Positions 18,592-27,005 are shown, counted from the first letter of the stretch. The stretch is DNA of 48,126 nucleotides from Akkermansia sp. (GCA_030525455.1 JAUNER010000021.1:1-48126), one strand, 5' to 3'. The notes: generated by a model from the letters alone, not told the origin. Numbers and translations are program-made.

Positions 18592-18629
18592 CGCTAAGAC
18601 CTTTTGCTTAATGGCAAGAGGTCTTAGTG
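18592..18629 (+). terminator. Terminator-like hairpin after the DJ-1 gene
   Basis: CGCTAAGACCT (18592-18602) pairs with AGGTCTTAGTG (18619-18629), an 11-bp stem with one G-T pair, followed by TTTATATAAT. Confidence 0.7.
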
Positions 18630-18714
18630 TTTATATAATCACTCAAATTTCTTGCACAAAGACGAAAAACACGACCTAATTTCAAAAAAAAATTCATAAT
18701 TTTGAATTTTACGC

Positions 18715-18743
18715 TTGCCAGAAATAAGATTTTAGTGTTTACT
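18715..18743 (+). promoter_or_regulatory. Promoter of tRNA-Lys
   Basis: TTGCCA (18715-18720), a 17-bp spacer and TTTACT (18738-18743) lie 28 bp before the tRNA. The same -10 sequence and spacing occur before secY. Confidence 0.65.
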
Positions 18744-18770
18744 ACGCCCGTGCTCGTGTAGCAATTAAGT

Positions 18771-18846
18771 GCTTGGGTAGCTCAGTCGGTAGAGCAGTAG
18801 ACTTTTAATCTATTGGTCCCGGGTTCGAGTCCCGGTCCAAGTACCA
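18771..18846 (+). tRNA. tRNA-Lys (anticodon UUU)
   Basis: The 76-nt cloverleaf has acceptor arms GCTTGGG/TCCAAGT with G-T pairs at the two ends, a D-arm GCTCAGTCGGTAGAGC and an anticodon arm GTAGA-CTTTTAA-TCTAT whose loop centres on TTT. The T-arm is CCGGG-TTCGAGT-CCCGG, and the gene encodes its own CCA end (18844-18846). It reads AAA and AAG lysine codons. Confidence 0.95.
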
Positions 18847-18855
18847 AAATTTTCT

Positions 18856-18884
18856 AGTCCTTGGTGAAGAAATCATCAAGGACT
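18856..18884 (+). terminator. Terminator after tRNA-Lys
   Basis: AGTCCTTG (18856-18863) pairs with CAAGGACT (18877-18884). The stem extends inward by four more pairs including one G-T, and TTTTTATTTC follows. It lies 10 bp after the tRNA. Confidence 0.85.
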
Positions 18885-18932
18885 TTTTATTTCTAGAAAT
18901 ACTCGCAAACAATGAAAGCCATACAAAGCTTT

Positions 18933-20213
18933 CTATTTTTCAGATTCTGCGGCACTTGGGGGATAAAGAGCTTCTCTTGCCTTTGCTAAAGCATAAAGGG
19001 CATAGCCTGTACCATAAAACTTATGATAATTATATAAGGGGTAATCCCACCATGAGCCATCTGTACACTGACGGGCAATAATATCATTACCCAACATAGC
19101 CGCATGACGAGCGATAAACTCCTTAGGCAAAATATGTAGGCTCATTCCCACATAATAATACCCATAATAGAAAAAATACCCCGAATTCTGAGCAAAACTC
19201 TCGTGCGGTTTAGGTTTATGAAGCGACATGGTAACCCAGCCTATACGACTCCAAAGTCGGTCTAAACCATCGACAAATTGCCTCATAGAAATATCATCCG
19301 GACTCCATAATTCGATAGCATAATCACATGATGGCGTGCGAGATAGGCTACCTGTATGTCGATTTATAGGGCGACCGGGATAAAATTCATGACTCAGCGA
19401 ATACACATAAGTGCCGGCGGGGGTACGCTGTCCTTTAAGGAAACGCAAAGCCCTAGAAAAGACTTTATCCGAAAGTTTCAAGCCAAAGCAATCCTCTGCC
19501 ATTTTTGCCGAAATAAGCACAGAAGCCGTCAAAAAAGAAGTAGGCTCAGTAGCAGGACGTACGCTATACCCGGTATAAGATAAATATCCCCAACCGCCAG
19601 GTCTGGCAGAAGCTGTTTTCTCAAGCATTTCAATTTGGTCAGCCGCACACTTCTTTAATAAGGCATAGCGAGGATGCTTATCTCCTAAATAACTAGCTCG
19701 CATACACATCGCATCAAGCACGTATGTATGAGCCCAGATATTATAAATGCACAGCTCGTGACCACGCTTCAAACGCGGCATCACTTTCACAAGGAAATCT
19801 TCTGCCCTCTCCATCGCCTTTACAACCTGAGGTTCATCACGACGCGAGCAAGCATTTAACCCGACGATGCACAATGCCGTAGATGCCGTTCGAAAGGTCA
19901 GAGGGCCATCCGGATAGGGGCATAGTATATTCCATGTACCTATAACGCGATGATCCCCCCAAGACCCATCCTTGTTTTGATTTTTTAAGAGAAAATCAAC
20001 TGCTTTTTTTTCCGTGCTTAAAAATGTTTCCAGAGATTCCGGTTTTTTATCCGGAATTTTATCTATACTAATAGTATCCGCTTTCCCCTCCGCAATAGGT
20101 AAATCTTTGGCCACCACATCGGGAGCCGATTCACGCTTGGCCCAGGCCTGCTGAAAACTAGCAAGACAACCTAAAATTAAACTATAAACAAGGCAACTGA
20201 CAAACCGCATCAT
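18933..20213 (-). CDS. Secreted prenyltransferase/squalene-oxidase-repeat (alpha/alpha toroid) protein, paralog B
   Basis: The protein has 426 residues from the ATG at 20213. That ATG overlaps the stop of the upstream paralog by one base (TGATG), suggesting translational coupling; a TTG three bases earlier is less likely. It begins with a signal peptide (FVSCLVYSLILGCLASFQQAWA). The repeat hallmarks are FLLKNQNKDGSWGDH near residues 76-88 and CTDGSWWDYPLYNYHKFYGTGYALYAL near the C-terminus, resembling the QW motifs of the squalene-cyclase fold. No DxDD cyclisation motif is visible, so terpene cyclase activity is doubtful. It is predicted to be periplasmic or surface-bound. Function unknown. 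Confidence 0.8.
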   Translation of the reverse strand: MMRFVSCLVYSLILGCLASFQQAWAKRESAPDVVAKDLPIAEGKADTISIDKIPDKKPESLETFLSTEKKAVDFLLKNQNKDGSWGDHRVIGTWNILCPYPDGPLTFRTASTALCIVGLNACSRRDEPQVVKAMERAEDFLVKVMPRLKRGHELCIYNIWAHTYVLDAMCMRASYLGDKHPRYALLKKCAADQIEMLEKTASARPGGWGYLSYTGYSVRPATEPTSFLTASVLISAKMAEDCFGLKLSDKVFSRALRFLKGQRTPAGTYVYSLSHEFYPGRPINRHTGSLSRTPSCDYAIELWSPDDISMRQFVDGLDRLWSRIGWVTMSLHKPKPHESFAQNSGYFFYYGYYYVGMSLHILPKEFIARHAAMLGNDIIARQCTDGSWWDYPLYNYHKFYGTGYALYALAKAREALYPPSAAESEK

Positions 20214-21451
20214 CAATGTGCATAAAGAGAGTTCCAGACCATAGACAAGCTATATAGAGCATAGCCCGTTCCATAAAATTTATGGTAATTATACAATGGA
20301 TAATCCCACCATGAGCCATCTTTTTCCTGCATAGGAAGAATATCCTCTGCTAAATGAGAAGCATGCCGAACCAGTCGCTCTTTAGGCATATATCGCAAAC
20401 AACGAGCCGCATAATAATAGCCATAATAGAAAAAGTAGCCGGAATTTTGAGCAAAACTTTCATGTGGAATTGGTTTTTTCACCGCAAGTAAAAGCCATCC
20501 GGCTCGGCTCCAGAGTCGTTCTAAAGCCCCTTCCATTTGAGATACAGATATCCAATCCGGTCTATATTGAATTAAAGCTAAATCACCGGCAGGAGAACGA
20601 GCCAAGCTACCGGTATGACGATTTATCAATCGACCAGGAACCTGCACATGAGGTTGAGAATAAACATAATTCCCGGCAGGAGTACGCTGCCCTTTTAGGG
20701 ATTTAAGACCACGCAATAAAACTTTCTCATTAGGCTTTAACCCGAAAGCACGTTCTGCATCCTTAAATGCCACAAGCACAGTAGAGGTAAGGAACGAAGT
20801 AGGCATACCAATAGGACGCTGAGTAAATACCTCAAACGTGTAATAGCCCCAGCCTCCTTGAACATCGGCTAACTGCTCCAATGCTCGCATCTGTGACTGT
20901 GATAATTTTTTGAGAGCATTATACTTTTCGGAGTCTTTAGGAAGTTTTTCAGCATACATGCTTAGAGCCTCCAAACCATAAACATGCCCCCAAACACTAA
21001 GGACAGTTTGTGTATCGCCACGCTTCAACAGAGGAAGCGTTTTTTCCATATATAGGACGGCACGATCCAAGGCTTGTTGAACAGCAGGCTCATCACTATA
21101 TGGGCAATTCAACAACCCGATAATACAAAGCCCCGTAGAAGCCAATCGAAATGACCTAGGTCCCTCCGGATATGGGCAAAGCACATTTAACCCCTTGGTC
21201 AAAGTATGGTCGCCCCATGAACCATCTTTATTTTGATTCTTTAGTAAAAAATCGACACCTCGCCTAATAGACGAGGCAAGCTCGTTTTTTGTCGGAATAG
21301 GAGCATCGGGGACTTTTGCAATTGGGATTGTATCTTGCTTATCAAGTTGAGCGGCTGTCAACTCTCCCGTCCCCGATAATTGAGAAAAAGATAACTGTAC
21401 CGTGAAAAAACACAGCAAGACTCTTACCAAATTTTTACACAGGTACAGCAT
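20213..21451 (-). CDS. Secreted prenyltransferase/squalene-oxidase-repeat protein, paralog A
   Basis: The protein has 412 residues from the ATG at 21451; a GTG one codon upstream is possible. It has a signal peptide (KNLVRVLLCFFTVQLSFS) and the same architecture as paralog B: FLLKNQNKDGSWGDH near residue 70, a repeated CPYPEGPRSFRLASTGLCIIG block, HESFAQNSGYFFYYGYYYA, and KDGSWWDYPLYNYHKFYGTGYALYSL at the end. The two proteins are clearly tandem duplicates. No cyclase DxDD motif is seen. It lies 11 bp after the adaptor gene and overlaps the next gene by one base, so these genes are surely co-transcribed. Function unknown; a scaffolding, inhibitor or polyprenyl/glycan-binding role is possible but speculative. 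Confidence 0.8.
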   Translation of the reverse strand: MLYLCKNLVRVLLCFFTVQLSFSQLSGTGELTAAQLDKQDTIPIAKVPDAPIPTKNELASSIRRGVDFLLKNQNKDGSWGDHTLTKGLNVLCPYPEGPRSFRLASTGLCIIGLLNCPYSDEPAVQQALDRAVLYMEKTLPLLKRGDTQTVLSVWGHVYGLEALSMYAEKLPKDSEKYNALKKLSQSQMRALEQLADVQGGWGYYTFEVFTQRPIGMPTSFLTSTVLVAFKDAERAFGLKPNEKVLLRGLKSLKGQRTPAGNYVYSQPHVQVPGRLINRHTGSLARSPAGDLALIQYRPDWISVSQMEGALERLWSRAGWLLLAVKKPIPHESFAQNSGYFFYYGYYYAARCLRYMPKERLVRHASHLAEDILPMQEKDGSWWDYPLYNYHKFYGTGYALYSLSMVWNSLYAH

Positions 21452-21462
21452 CACTTTTCCGG

Positions 21463-22641
21463 TTAAGATTGAATATCTTTAATGGTAATCTGAACGGGCA
21501 AACCGGGAGCAAAAATTTGCTCTGCAGGAGCTTTGGGTGTCACAATAATACGACGCTTACCATCAGCACCCGGGATAGATGTTGCTTCTGTAATTTCACC
21601 GGGGATTTGCATATTCATAACCTTTATAATCACCATTTCACCAACCTTAGGAGTGGCGGCAGAATCCGGTAATGTTGCTTGAACAATCAAATCAGAATTC
21701 GGAGGAACAATAGTCGCAAACTTATCAAATGCCTGAAGCTGACCACCGGGTCTAAGTTTTTCTGCCACAGGGATAGCCACCCAACGTTCACCAACATAGC
21801 CACCATAAAGTAGCACGCCGTCCTCAGGGGCCTTAAATGCGGCCATTTCACGGTCTTCTTTTAATTCGTTATACTTATCCTGTAAACGTCTCAGAGAGAC
21901 CTCAGCTTCCGTGAGGGCAATTTTTTTCTGTTCCAGGTCGAAATCGGCTTGTTTTTCAACAGCTGTTACGTCCAGTTGCTTTTCCTTAACGACAGTACTA
22001 AAATCCTCGCTCAATCGGTGAATTTTACGTAACTTAGAAAGCTCCGATGTCAACTTAGCCCCCTGAACTTCAAATTCTTTTTCGCTAAGTTCATTTTTTA
22101 GGCGCTTAAGGATAATTTCTTCGGTTTCTTCAGCTACCTGGTCGTCCTTATACATTTTGGTGAGCTGATTAAGCTCTTCCTCCTTATACGACATAGCACG
22201 CAAAGCCTTATTTACGCGTTCTTCTTCCTCTGCGAGCATACGAGCTTTACGTTTAGTTTCAAAATCCTGCAAATCCTCTTGAGAACGGGCTAGTGCTAAT
22301 TTCGTTTTATCGACACGCAGTGTAGATATAGCCTTTTGCTGTTCAAGAGCATGCTTCAGCTTAGCAACCTCCAATCGTTTAGAATTAATTGCACGTTCAT
22401 AATCTGCAATACTACTATCTAAAGCCCTAAAATCGGCAATAGCCACAGAGTCTCCTTTTTTTACCTTGCTACCCTGTGGGATAATACTTTCAAGGAAAAT
22501 GGCCGACGCACCTCGAGGAGAAAATGATATTGATTTAGAGTCTCGCTTTGGCAACAAAATACCAGGGGCAATTGTGTCGGCCAATGCACCGCTCATGGAT
22601 AATAGCCCTACAAGGGCGGCTGTACTTATAATTCCTTTCAT
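21463..22641 (-). CDS. HlyD/RND-adaptor-like secreted protein with long coiled coil
   Basis: The protein has 392 residues from the ATG at 22641, chosen because the signal peptide (MKGIISTAALVGLLSMSGALA) begins there; the frame extends upstream without family features. A first barrel-sandwich half (IIPQGSKVKKGDSVAIAD) is followed by about 190 residues of Glu/Lys/Leu-rich coiled coil. The second half (APEDGVLLYGGYVGERW), a beta-barrel (LIVQATLPDSAATPKVGEMV) and a membrane-proximal strand region (PAEQIFAPGLPVQITI) complete it. Known adaptors bridge an inner-membrane transporter and an outer-membrane duct, but no transporter gene is next to this one. It is second in a four-gene minus-strand operon, 31 bp after the synthase-like gene. 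Confidence 0.85.
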   Translation of the reverse strand: MKGIISTAALVGLLSMSGALADTIAPGILLPKRDSKSISFSPRGASAIFLESIIPQGSKVKKGDSVAIADFRALDSSIADYERAINSKRLEVAKLKHALEQQKAISTLRVDKTKLALARSQEDLQDFETKRKARMLAEEEERVNKALRAMSYKEEELNQLTKMYKDDQVAEETEEIILKRLKNELSEKEFEVQGAKLTSELSKLRKIHRLSEDFSTVVKEKQLDVTAVEKQADFDLEQKKIALTEAEVSLRRLQDKYNELKEDREMAAFKAPEDGVLLYGGYVGERWVAIPVAEKLRPGGQLQAFDKFATIVPPNSDLIVQATLPDSAATPKVGEMVIIKVMNMQIPGEITEATSIPGADGKRRIIVTPKAPAEQIFAPGLPVQITIKDIQS

Positions 22642-22672
22642 AGTTATGTATGATTTTTTTAGTTTTTGAAAA

Positions 22673-23347
22673 TTACCGTGATGCAAATGGGACAAAACGA
22701 CCTTTCCTGCCCAAAACAATGGTATGAAAACTATTTTGTTTACCCTTATGAGATGCAGGAACGGCCTCCGTACTCACCTCAAAGCCAGCTTTTTGTAATG
22801 TTTTTACCAATCGCGTATCGGGACGAGCAATCGTAATCACTAGAAGCCCACCCTGCTTGAGTGCCGCAAAATAATCAGAAGCCTCTGCAATCGTCAACTG
22901 AAATCGGTCATAAACACAGCGACACAAAATACCATGATAAGTCTTAGCATTTTTCCGTGCTACCTGCACACCGGTAGTAGTCTCAACAGTAATACGAGGG
23001 TCATGTAAAAACCCCGGACGTACTTCTGATAAGTATTTTTCATGCCACTGAACCAACTCTACACAAGGCTCAGCAATAACAAAAGAGGCTTTTTCTCGCT
23101 GAATTTCATCCATTAATGAAAACACCGTATACCCCAGCTCCAAACCATCGACCAAAAAACATGGTTGGTTTGCTCGTTTGATAGGAGCAGTAGCAATGGC
23201 TACGGCTGATGCATTACTCCCATGAGAAAAACTAGAAGCAACTTGGACTCCATCTTTCAATAAAAAATGAAAACCATCGCGCTCCCACAGATCTAAAACC
23301 GATCCATCCGGCAATTGAGTCGAGGCTAACTTCGTAATAGGCTTCAT
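22673..23347 (-). CDS. Spermidine-synthase-like / Rossmann methyltransferase-fold protein
   Basis: The protein has 224 residues from the ATG at 23347. A good promoter lies directly upstream of this ATG, and the earlier in-frame ATG at 23509 would place that promoter inside the gene. The sequence resembles the spermidine synthase fold: an N-terminal beta strand domain (LPDGSVLDLWERDGFHFLL), a nucleotide-binding-like loop LVDGLELGYTVFSL instead of the canonical GGGDG, and the acidic strand VIAEPCVELVQWH. It has a C-terminal GGLLVITIARPDT strand as well. The altered glycine loop makes polyamine synthesis uncertain. It heads the operon of the adaptor and the two toroid proteins. Confidence 0.7.
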   Translation of the reverse strand: MKPITKLASTQLPDGSVLDLWERDGFHFLLKDGVQVASSFSHGSNASAVAIATAPIKRANQPCFLVDGLELGYTVFSLMDEIQREKASFVIAEPCVELVQWHEKYLSEVRPGFLHDPRITVETTTGVQVARKNAKTYHGILCRCVYDRFQLTIAEASDYFAALKQGGLLVITIARPDTRLVKTLQKAGFEVSTEAVPASHKGKQNSFHTIVLGRKGRFVPFASR

Positions 23348-23363
23348 GCTGTATTCTATGTTT

Positions 23364-23392
23364 ATAATAGAAAATTCCGGTCTCGGACTCAA
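23364..23392 (-). promoter_or_regulatory. Promoter of the synthase-like/adaptor/toroid operon
   Basis: Read on the minus strand, TTGAGT (23392-23387), a 17-bp spacer and TATTAT (23369-23364) lie 16 bp before the ATG at 23347. That implies a leader of only about 10 nt without a Shine-Dalgarno site. The leader sequence AAACATAGAATACAGCATG closely matches the one before the autotransporter gene. Confidence 0.6.
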
Positions 23393-23529
23393 GTCTAGAC
23401 CTCTTTCTTTGTCAAGAATACTGAAAAAAATCAAAAAAATTGCAAAAAATGGCATAATTTTGTTCTCCATGCTTGATTCCTGAGGCGAAATATGCGAGAG
23501 ATAATACACAGCACAGATAAATTTCTAAT

Positions 23530-24261
23530 ATGAGCAATCCTCCTCCTCCCAGCATTCCGGGTGGCACACCACCACCTCCAAGCATTCCTACTCCACAAAT
23601 ACCGGCTGCACCAAAAGCTCCAGTTCCACCTCCGGCAGCTGCAGCCCCTGCTGGTCCAGCCCCTGCTGCTCCGGCCGCCGCACCGGCACCGTCAGTTCCA
23701 CTTCGTCCTGCCGGTCTTGGTGGAGGCATTAAGCTAGGTGGAGGATTAAAGACAGTTGCTTTAGGCACAGCTACTGCACCTAAAGCCCCGGCAACACCGG
23801 CACCTGCTGCTCCTGCCGTGGCTCCGACAACACCGAAGGCTCCTACTCCGGCAGCATCGGCAACAGTTCCATTAAAGGCACCTGCTACAGGGATGGCAAC
23901 AGCACAATTGCCACAAGCTACAATAGGCCTTAACACAAGACCTACAGCAGCTCCGGTTTCCTCGGCATCATTTACTGCCAAGAAATTCGAACAGCACTCT
24001 GTAGACGAGGAACCTACTCCAATTAAAAACGTTGTAGCTTTCATAGCCCTCGCATTCGCTCTTATCTTTGTTTCTTATCAATATGCCACCGATACTCTTG
24101 ACTTTCGTACAGAGAAAGGCATAATTGGTGGGAAGCCTATATCTGAACAACAAAAGCCTGCTCCGTACATCGTACCTGGTGCTACAGATGACGAAGAATC
24201 ATCAGTAGATGCCGGCTCTGAAGAAGCAGATAGCGAAGACTTCGAAGACGAAGAGTTCTAA
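23530..24261 (+). CDS. Pro/Ala-rich single-pass membrane protein, unknown function
   Basis: The protein has 243 residues. Residues 1-125 are a low-complexity Pro/Ala/Gly/Thr region (PPPPSIPGGTPPPPSIP, PAAAAPAGPAPAAPAAAPAP, then KAPATPAPAAP). One hydrophobic helix follows at about 171-187 (VVAFIALAFALIFVSYQYA). The C-terminus is very acidic (SEEADSEDFEDEEF). No signal peptide is seen, so the Pro-rich part is probably cytoplasmic and the acidic tail periplasmic. Shape and composition recall TonB-like or septal membrane proteins, but no family motif supports that. It is 44 bp upstream of trxA and may be co-transcribed with it. Confidence 0.75.
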   Translation: MSNPPPPSIPGGTPPPPSIPTPQIPAAPKAPVPPPAAAAPAGPAPAAPAAAPAPSVPLRPAGLGGGIKLGGGLKTVALGTATAPKAPATPAPAAPAVAPTTPKAPTPAASATVPLKAPATGMATAQLPQATIGLNTRPTAAPVSSASFTAKKFEQHSVDEEPTPIKNVVAFIALAFALIFVSYQYATDTLDFRTEKGIIGGKPISEQQKPAPYIVPGATDDEESSVDAGSEEADSEDFEDEEF

Positions 24262-24305
24262 TCTAAATGAACGTTAACTAACTATTAGTTTTCTAACCAC
24301 ACAAT

Positions 24306-24623
24306 ATGGCAAACGTATTTACAGAAGAAAATTTCGAGGCAGAAGTTTTGCAATCAGACATTCCTGTGCTTGTCGATTTTTGGGCAACATGGTGTGGCCC
24401 ATGTCGCATGATTTCTCCTATCATCGACCAACTTTACACAGAATTGGCTGGTAAAGTTAAAGTAGGCAAAATTGACGTTGATGCAAATCAAGGGATTGCT
24501 TCAGCATACGGCGTACGCACTATCCCCACTTTGCTTATTTTCAAGAATGGTGAAATTGTAGACACCATGGTAGGAGCTACATCTAAGGATGCTATCATGC
24601 AAAAGCTCAATGCTTGCCTATAA
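24306..24623 (+). CDS. trxA: Thioredoxin
   Basis: The protein has 105 residues, the usual thioredoxin size, with the redox motif WCGPC (29-33), the buried Asp in LVDFWA and the cis-Pro in [10 protein letters not shown]. It is a general cytoplasmic disulfide reductant recycled by thioredoxin reductase. A terminator follows. Confidence 0.97.
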   Translation: MANVFTEENFEAEVLQSDIPVLVDFWATWCGPCRMISPIIDQLYTELAGKVKVGKIDVDANQGIASAYGVRTIPTLLIFKNGEIVDTMVGATSKDAIMQKLNACL

Positions 24624-24650
24624 TTGATTCCTTTATAAATCAAAAAAATT

Positions 24651-24681
24651 CCCCCTAGTTGTCAACCCTGACCCTAGGGGG
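24651..24681 (+). terminator. Intrinsic terminator after trxA
   Basis: CCCCCTAG (24651-24658) pairs with CTAGGGGG (24674-24681), followed by TTTTCTTTT. Confidence 0.88.
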
Positions 24682-24716
24682 TTTTCTTTTGAGAAGAAAA
24701 TATTTTATTTTTACTC

Positions 24717-24745
24717 TTGGCATAGAGAAAAGCATTTCTTACACT
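24717..24745 (+). promoter_or_regulatory. Promoter of the C39-like protease gene
   Basis: TTGGCA (24717-24722), a 17-bp spacer and TACACT (24740-24745) lie just after the trxA terminator. This gives a leader of about 40 nt before the ATG at 24794. Confidence 0.6.
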
Positions 24746-24793
24746 TAGGAAAACAAACGACAAGCATTTTCTAAATCTCAACGAACAAATCAA

Positions 24794-26101
24794 ATGAAGC
24801 ATCTATTACAATCCATCAGCAAGGTTTGCGTTTTCAGTCTGATGTCCACCATCGCATGGGCAAGTGGCGATTTGGCAAACGACCTAAAATCCGGGCAATT
24901 ATGGAACATGGGCAAAACTGCTCTTCTTAACAAATATATAACCGGAGAACTCATGACTTGGGTCAACCAAGAAAAAACACAGCTACGCATTCCCAAGCCC
25001 ACCATCACTCTAAGTAACGCCACCCTTGGCGAAACACTACTAGATTGGAATGGCGATAAATTGGACCATATAACCATCATGATTTTCAATAAAGGGGACT
25101 ACGCAACAGCCAATAACAATGCAACAATTTCTCGCGAAGACTTCGATACCTTATTGAAAAACACACAAAACACCATCACCACACTTACCGGAGCAAAACC
25201 CAAAAACATACAAACAAACCGTCGAGAGTCCGTTGTTAAGGTCAAAGGATGGGTATGGCAATGGGATAATGGGGTTGCTATGCTTGAAGAAAATGCCACC
25301 CGTGATAAAAGAAGTGGAAAATTTGAAGCAGAATTTATACGACTCAAACTAGCTGCAACTCCGCAAGCTATTGCGAGAAACACAGCATCAGATAGAGCCT
25401 CTCGCTCCGACATTAAGAAAAACGTCGAAAAAACAGGCAAGCGTTTAGTTATTAAAAATATACCTATGGTAGACCAAGGTGATAAGGGCTACTGTGCGGT
25501 AGCTACAGCCGCTCGACTGTTTTCCTATTACGGCATGGATGATGTGGACCAGCACGAATTAGCCTCTATGGCCGAGACTTCCGCCTCCGGTGGCACAAAC
25601 TCACTTTACATGATTGAGTCTCTGAAAAAAATGGGCGGCAAATTCCAAATTCGCCTGCGTGAATTAGATTCACTCACCAATGTAAAGGCGCTTCGTGCCT
25701 TCCTTAAGCAATACAATCGTATAGCCGGACGCATGAAAAAACAGAAACTCAACGAAAACTCATTTAATTTGGGCCATATACTTGAGAATGCAGATGTTGA
25801 AGTAATGAAAAAAGCCCGAGCCGGCTCACCAAGTCAAATAAGCAAATGGCTCTCACCTATAAAAAAATACATCCAGGCAGGAGTACCTGTCATTTGGAGT
25901 GTTCAATTAGGGTTAGTACCAGAACCGGGGCTACCACAAGCCAGTGGTGGTCACATGCGTCTTATCATAGGCTATGATGAAGAAAAGCAGACTATTATCT
26001 TCTCTGATTCATGGGGAGCGATGCACTCTGAAAAAGAAATGCCTGTGGATGACGCTGTAACGATTACTACGGGCAGATACATCATGCAACCCTCGTCCTA
26101 G
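24794..26101 (+). CDS. Secreted C39-like cysteine peptidase family protein
   Basis: The protein has 435 residues. The N-terminus is a signal peptide (QSISKVCVFSLMSTIAWA). About 190 residues of unrecognised sequence precede a papain-like C39-type domain: DQGDKGYCAVATAARL with the presumed nucleophile Cys234 and the oxyanion Gln228 upstream, GGHMRLIIGYD with His387, and FSDSWG with Asp405. The His lies about 150 residues after the Cys, as in bacteriocin-processing C39 proteases. No ABC transporter is attached or adjacent, so it is probably a free periplasmic or surface protease or peptidase-like protein. Its substrate is unknown. nadK starts 31 bp downstream. Confidence 0.85.
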   Translation: MKHLLQSISKVCVFSLMSTIAWASGDLANDLKSGQLWNMGKTALLNKYITGELMTWVNQEKTQLRIPKPTITLSNATLGETLLDWNGDKLDHITIMIFNKGDYATANNNATISREDFDTLLKNTQNTITTLTGAKPKNIQTNRRESVVKVKGWVWQWDNGVAMLEENATRDKRSGKFEAEFIRLKLAATPQAIARNTASDRASRSDIKKNVEKTGKRLVIKNIPMVDQGDKGYCAVATAARLFSYYGMDDVDQHELASMAETSASGGTNSLYMIESLKKMGGKFQIRLRELDSLTNVKALRAFLKQYNRIAGRMKKQKLNENSFNLGHILENADVEVMKKARAGSPSQISKWLSPIKKYIQAGVPVIWSVQLGLVPEPGLPQASGGHMRLIIGYDEEKQTIIFSDSWGAMHSEKEMPVDDAVTITTGRYIMQPSS

Positions 26102-26132
26102 TTTATCAATTAAATATAAAGACTACTACATC

Positions 26133-27005
26133 ATGAATACCCCAAAAGTTATTGGTTTAGTAGCATTAACTCTCAAACCGGGGCTGGATGAAGCTCTACG
26201 CTTAATGCGCAGAGAACTCTCTAGGCGAGGGTTAATTTCGCAAGTTATTTCAAATTCCACAGAACTTGAAGAACATTTACCAAAGTGTAAAATGCTGATA
26301 ACATTTGGGGGGGATGGCACGATGCTAAGTGTCTCTGCACTTGCGGCACGAAATCAAATTCCCCTAGTTGGAGTAAACCTAGGCAGACTGGGGTTTATGA
26401 CCTCATGCTCTGTACAGGAAATCGGTTTACTGGCAGAGACTATTCAATTAGAAAATTATCACTTAGAGGAGAGAACCATGCTCGAAGTGATAAAAATGAG
26501 TGCTGATAATCAAGCAGAACCGACACGACGTTTAGCACTCAATGAAATTTCTCTCATCCGTGCCCAAACCGGTAAAATGGTTGATTTAGATGCAGAAATT
26601 GACGGGCAACTTCTAAACCGATACCATGCAGATGGTGTTTTAGTTTCTACTCCTACCGGTTCTACAGCTTATTCTCTTTCTGCAGGGGGACCCTTAGTAT
26701 GGCCACAGGCAAAAGTCCTATGTGTTACACCTATTTGCCCACATAGCCTTACAAACCGCTCAGTAGTCCTACCGGATACAACTTGCATTCGCTTACGTCC
26801 TCGCGAACGCCGTGGCAGATTTGATGCCATGGTCTATTCCGTTGATGGTCGCTATGCTTACCCAATTGAAGTTGGTGAATATCTTGAAATCCGAAAAGCA
26901 CCGGAAAAACTAACATTAGTTCATTTGCGAGAACAAAATTTCGGTGGGCTGCTACGGGCGAAATTACGCTGGCATGGGGCAGAAATCCCAACGGATGAAG
27001 ACTAG
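26133..27005 (+). CDS. nadK: NAD kinase
   Basis: The protein has 290 residues, normal for bacterial NAD kinase. It phosphorylates NAD to NADP. The catalytic GGDGT is at residues 59-63 (ITFGGDGTMLS), followed by VGVNLGRLGFMTS, ALNEISLIR and the C-terminal TPTGSTAYSLSAGGPLV substrate-binding segment. It is intact, and the ribosomal operon promoter begins about 155 bp downstream. Confidence 0.96.
   Translation: MNTPKVIGLVALTLKPGLDEALRLMRRELSRRGLISQVISNSTELEEHLPKCKMLITFGGDGTMLSVSALAARNQIPLVGVNLGRLGFMTSCSVQEIGLLAETIQLENYHLEERTMLEVIKMSADNQAEPTRRLALNEISLIRAQTGKMVDLDAEIDGQLLNRYHADGVLVSTPTGSTAYSLSAGGPLVWPQAKVLCVTPICPHSLTNRSVVLPDTTCIRLRPRERRGRFDAMVYSVDGRYAYPIEVGEYLEIRKAPEKLTLVHLREQNFGGLLRAKLRWHGAEIPTDED

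Noticed and set aside
23348..23509. N-terminal extension of the synthase-like protein from 23509
   Set aside because: It would contain a well-formed promoter with 17-bp spacing just before the ATG at 23347, and the added residues do not resemble the family.
23412..24044. Antisense Gly/Ala-rich frame opposite the Pro/Ala-rich protein
   Set aside because: It is the complement of Pro/Ala codons (Gly/Ala), a common shadow of low-complexity coding sequence.
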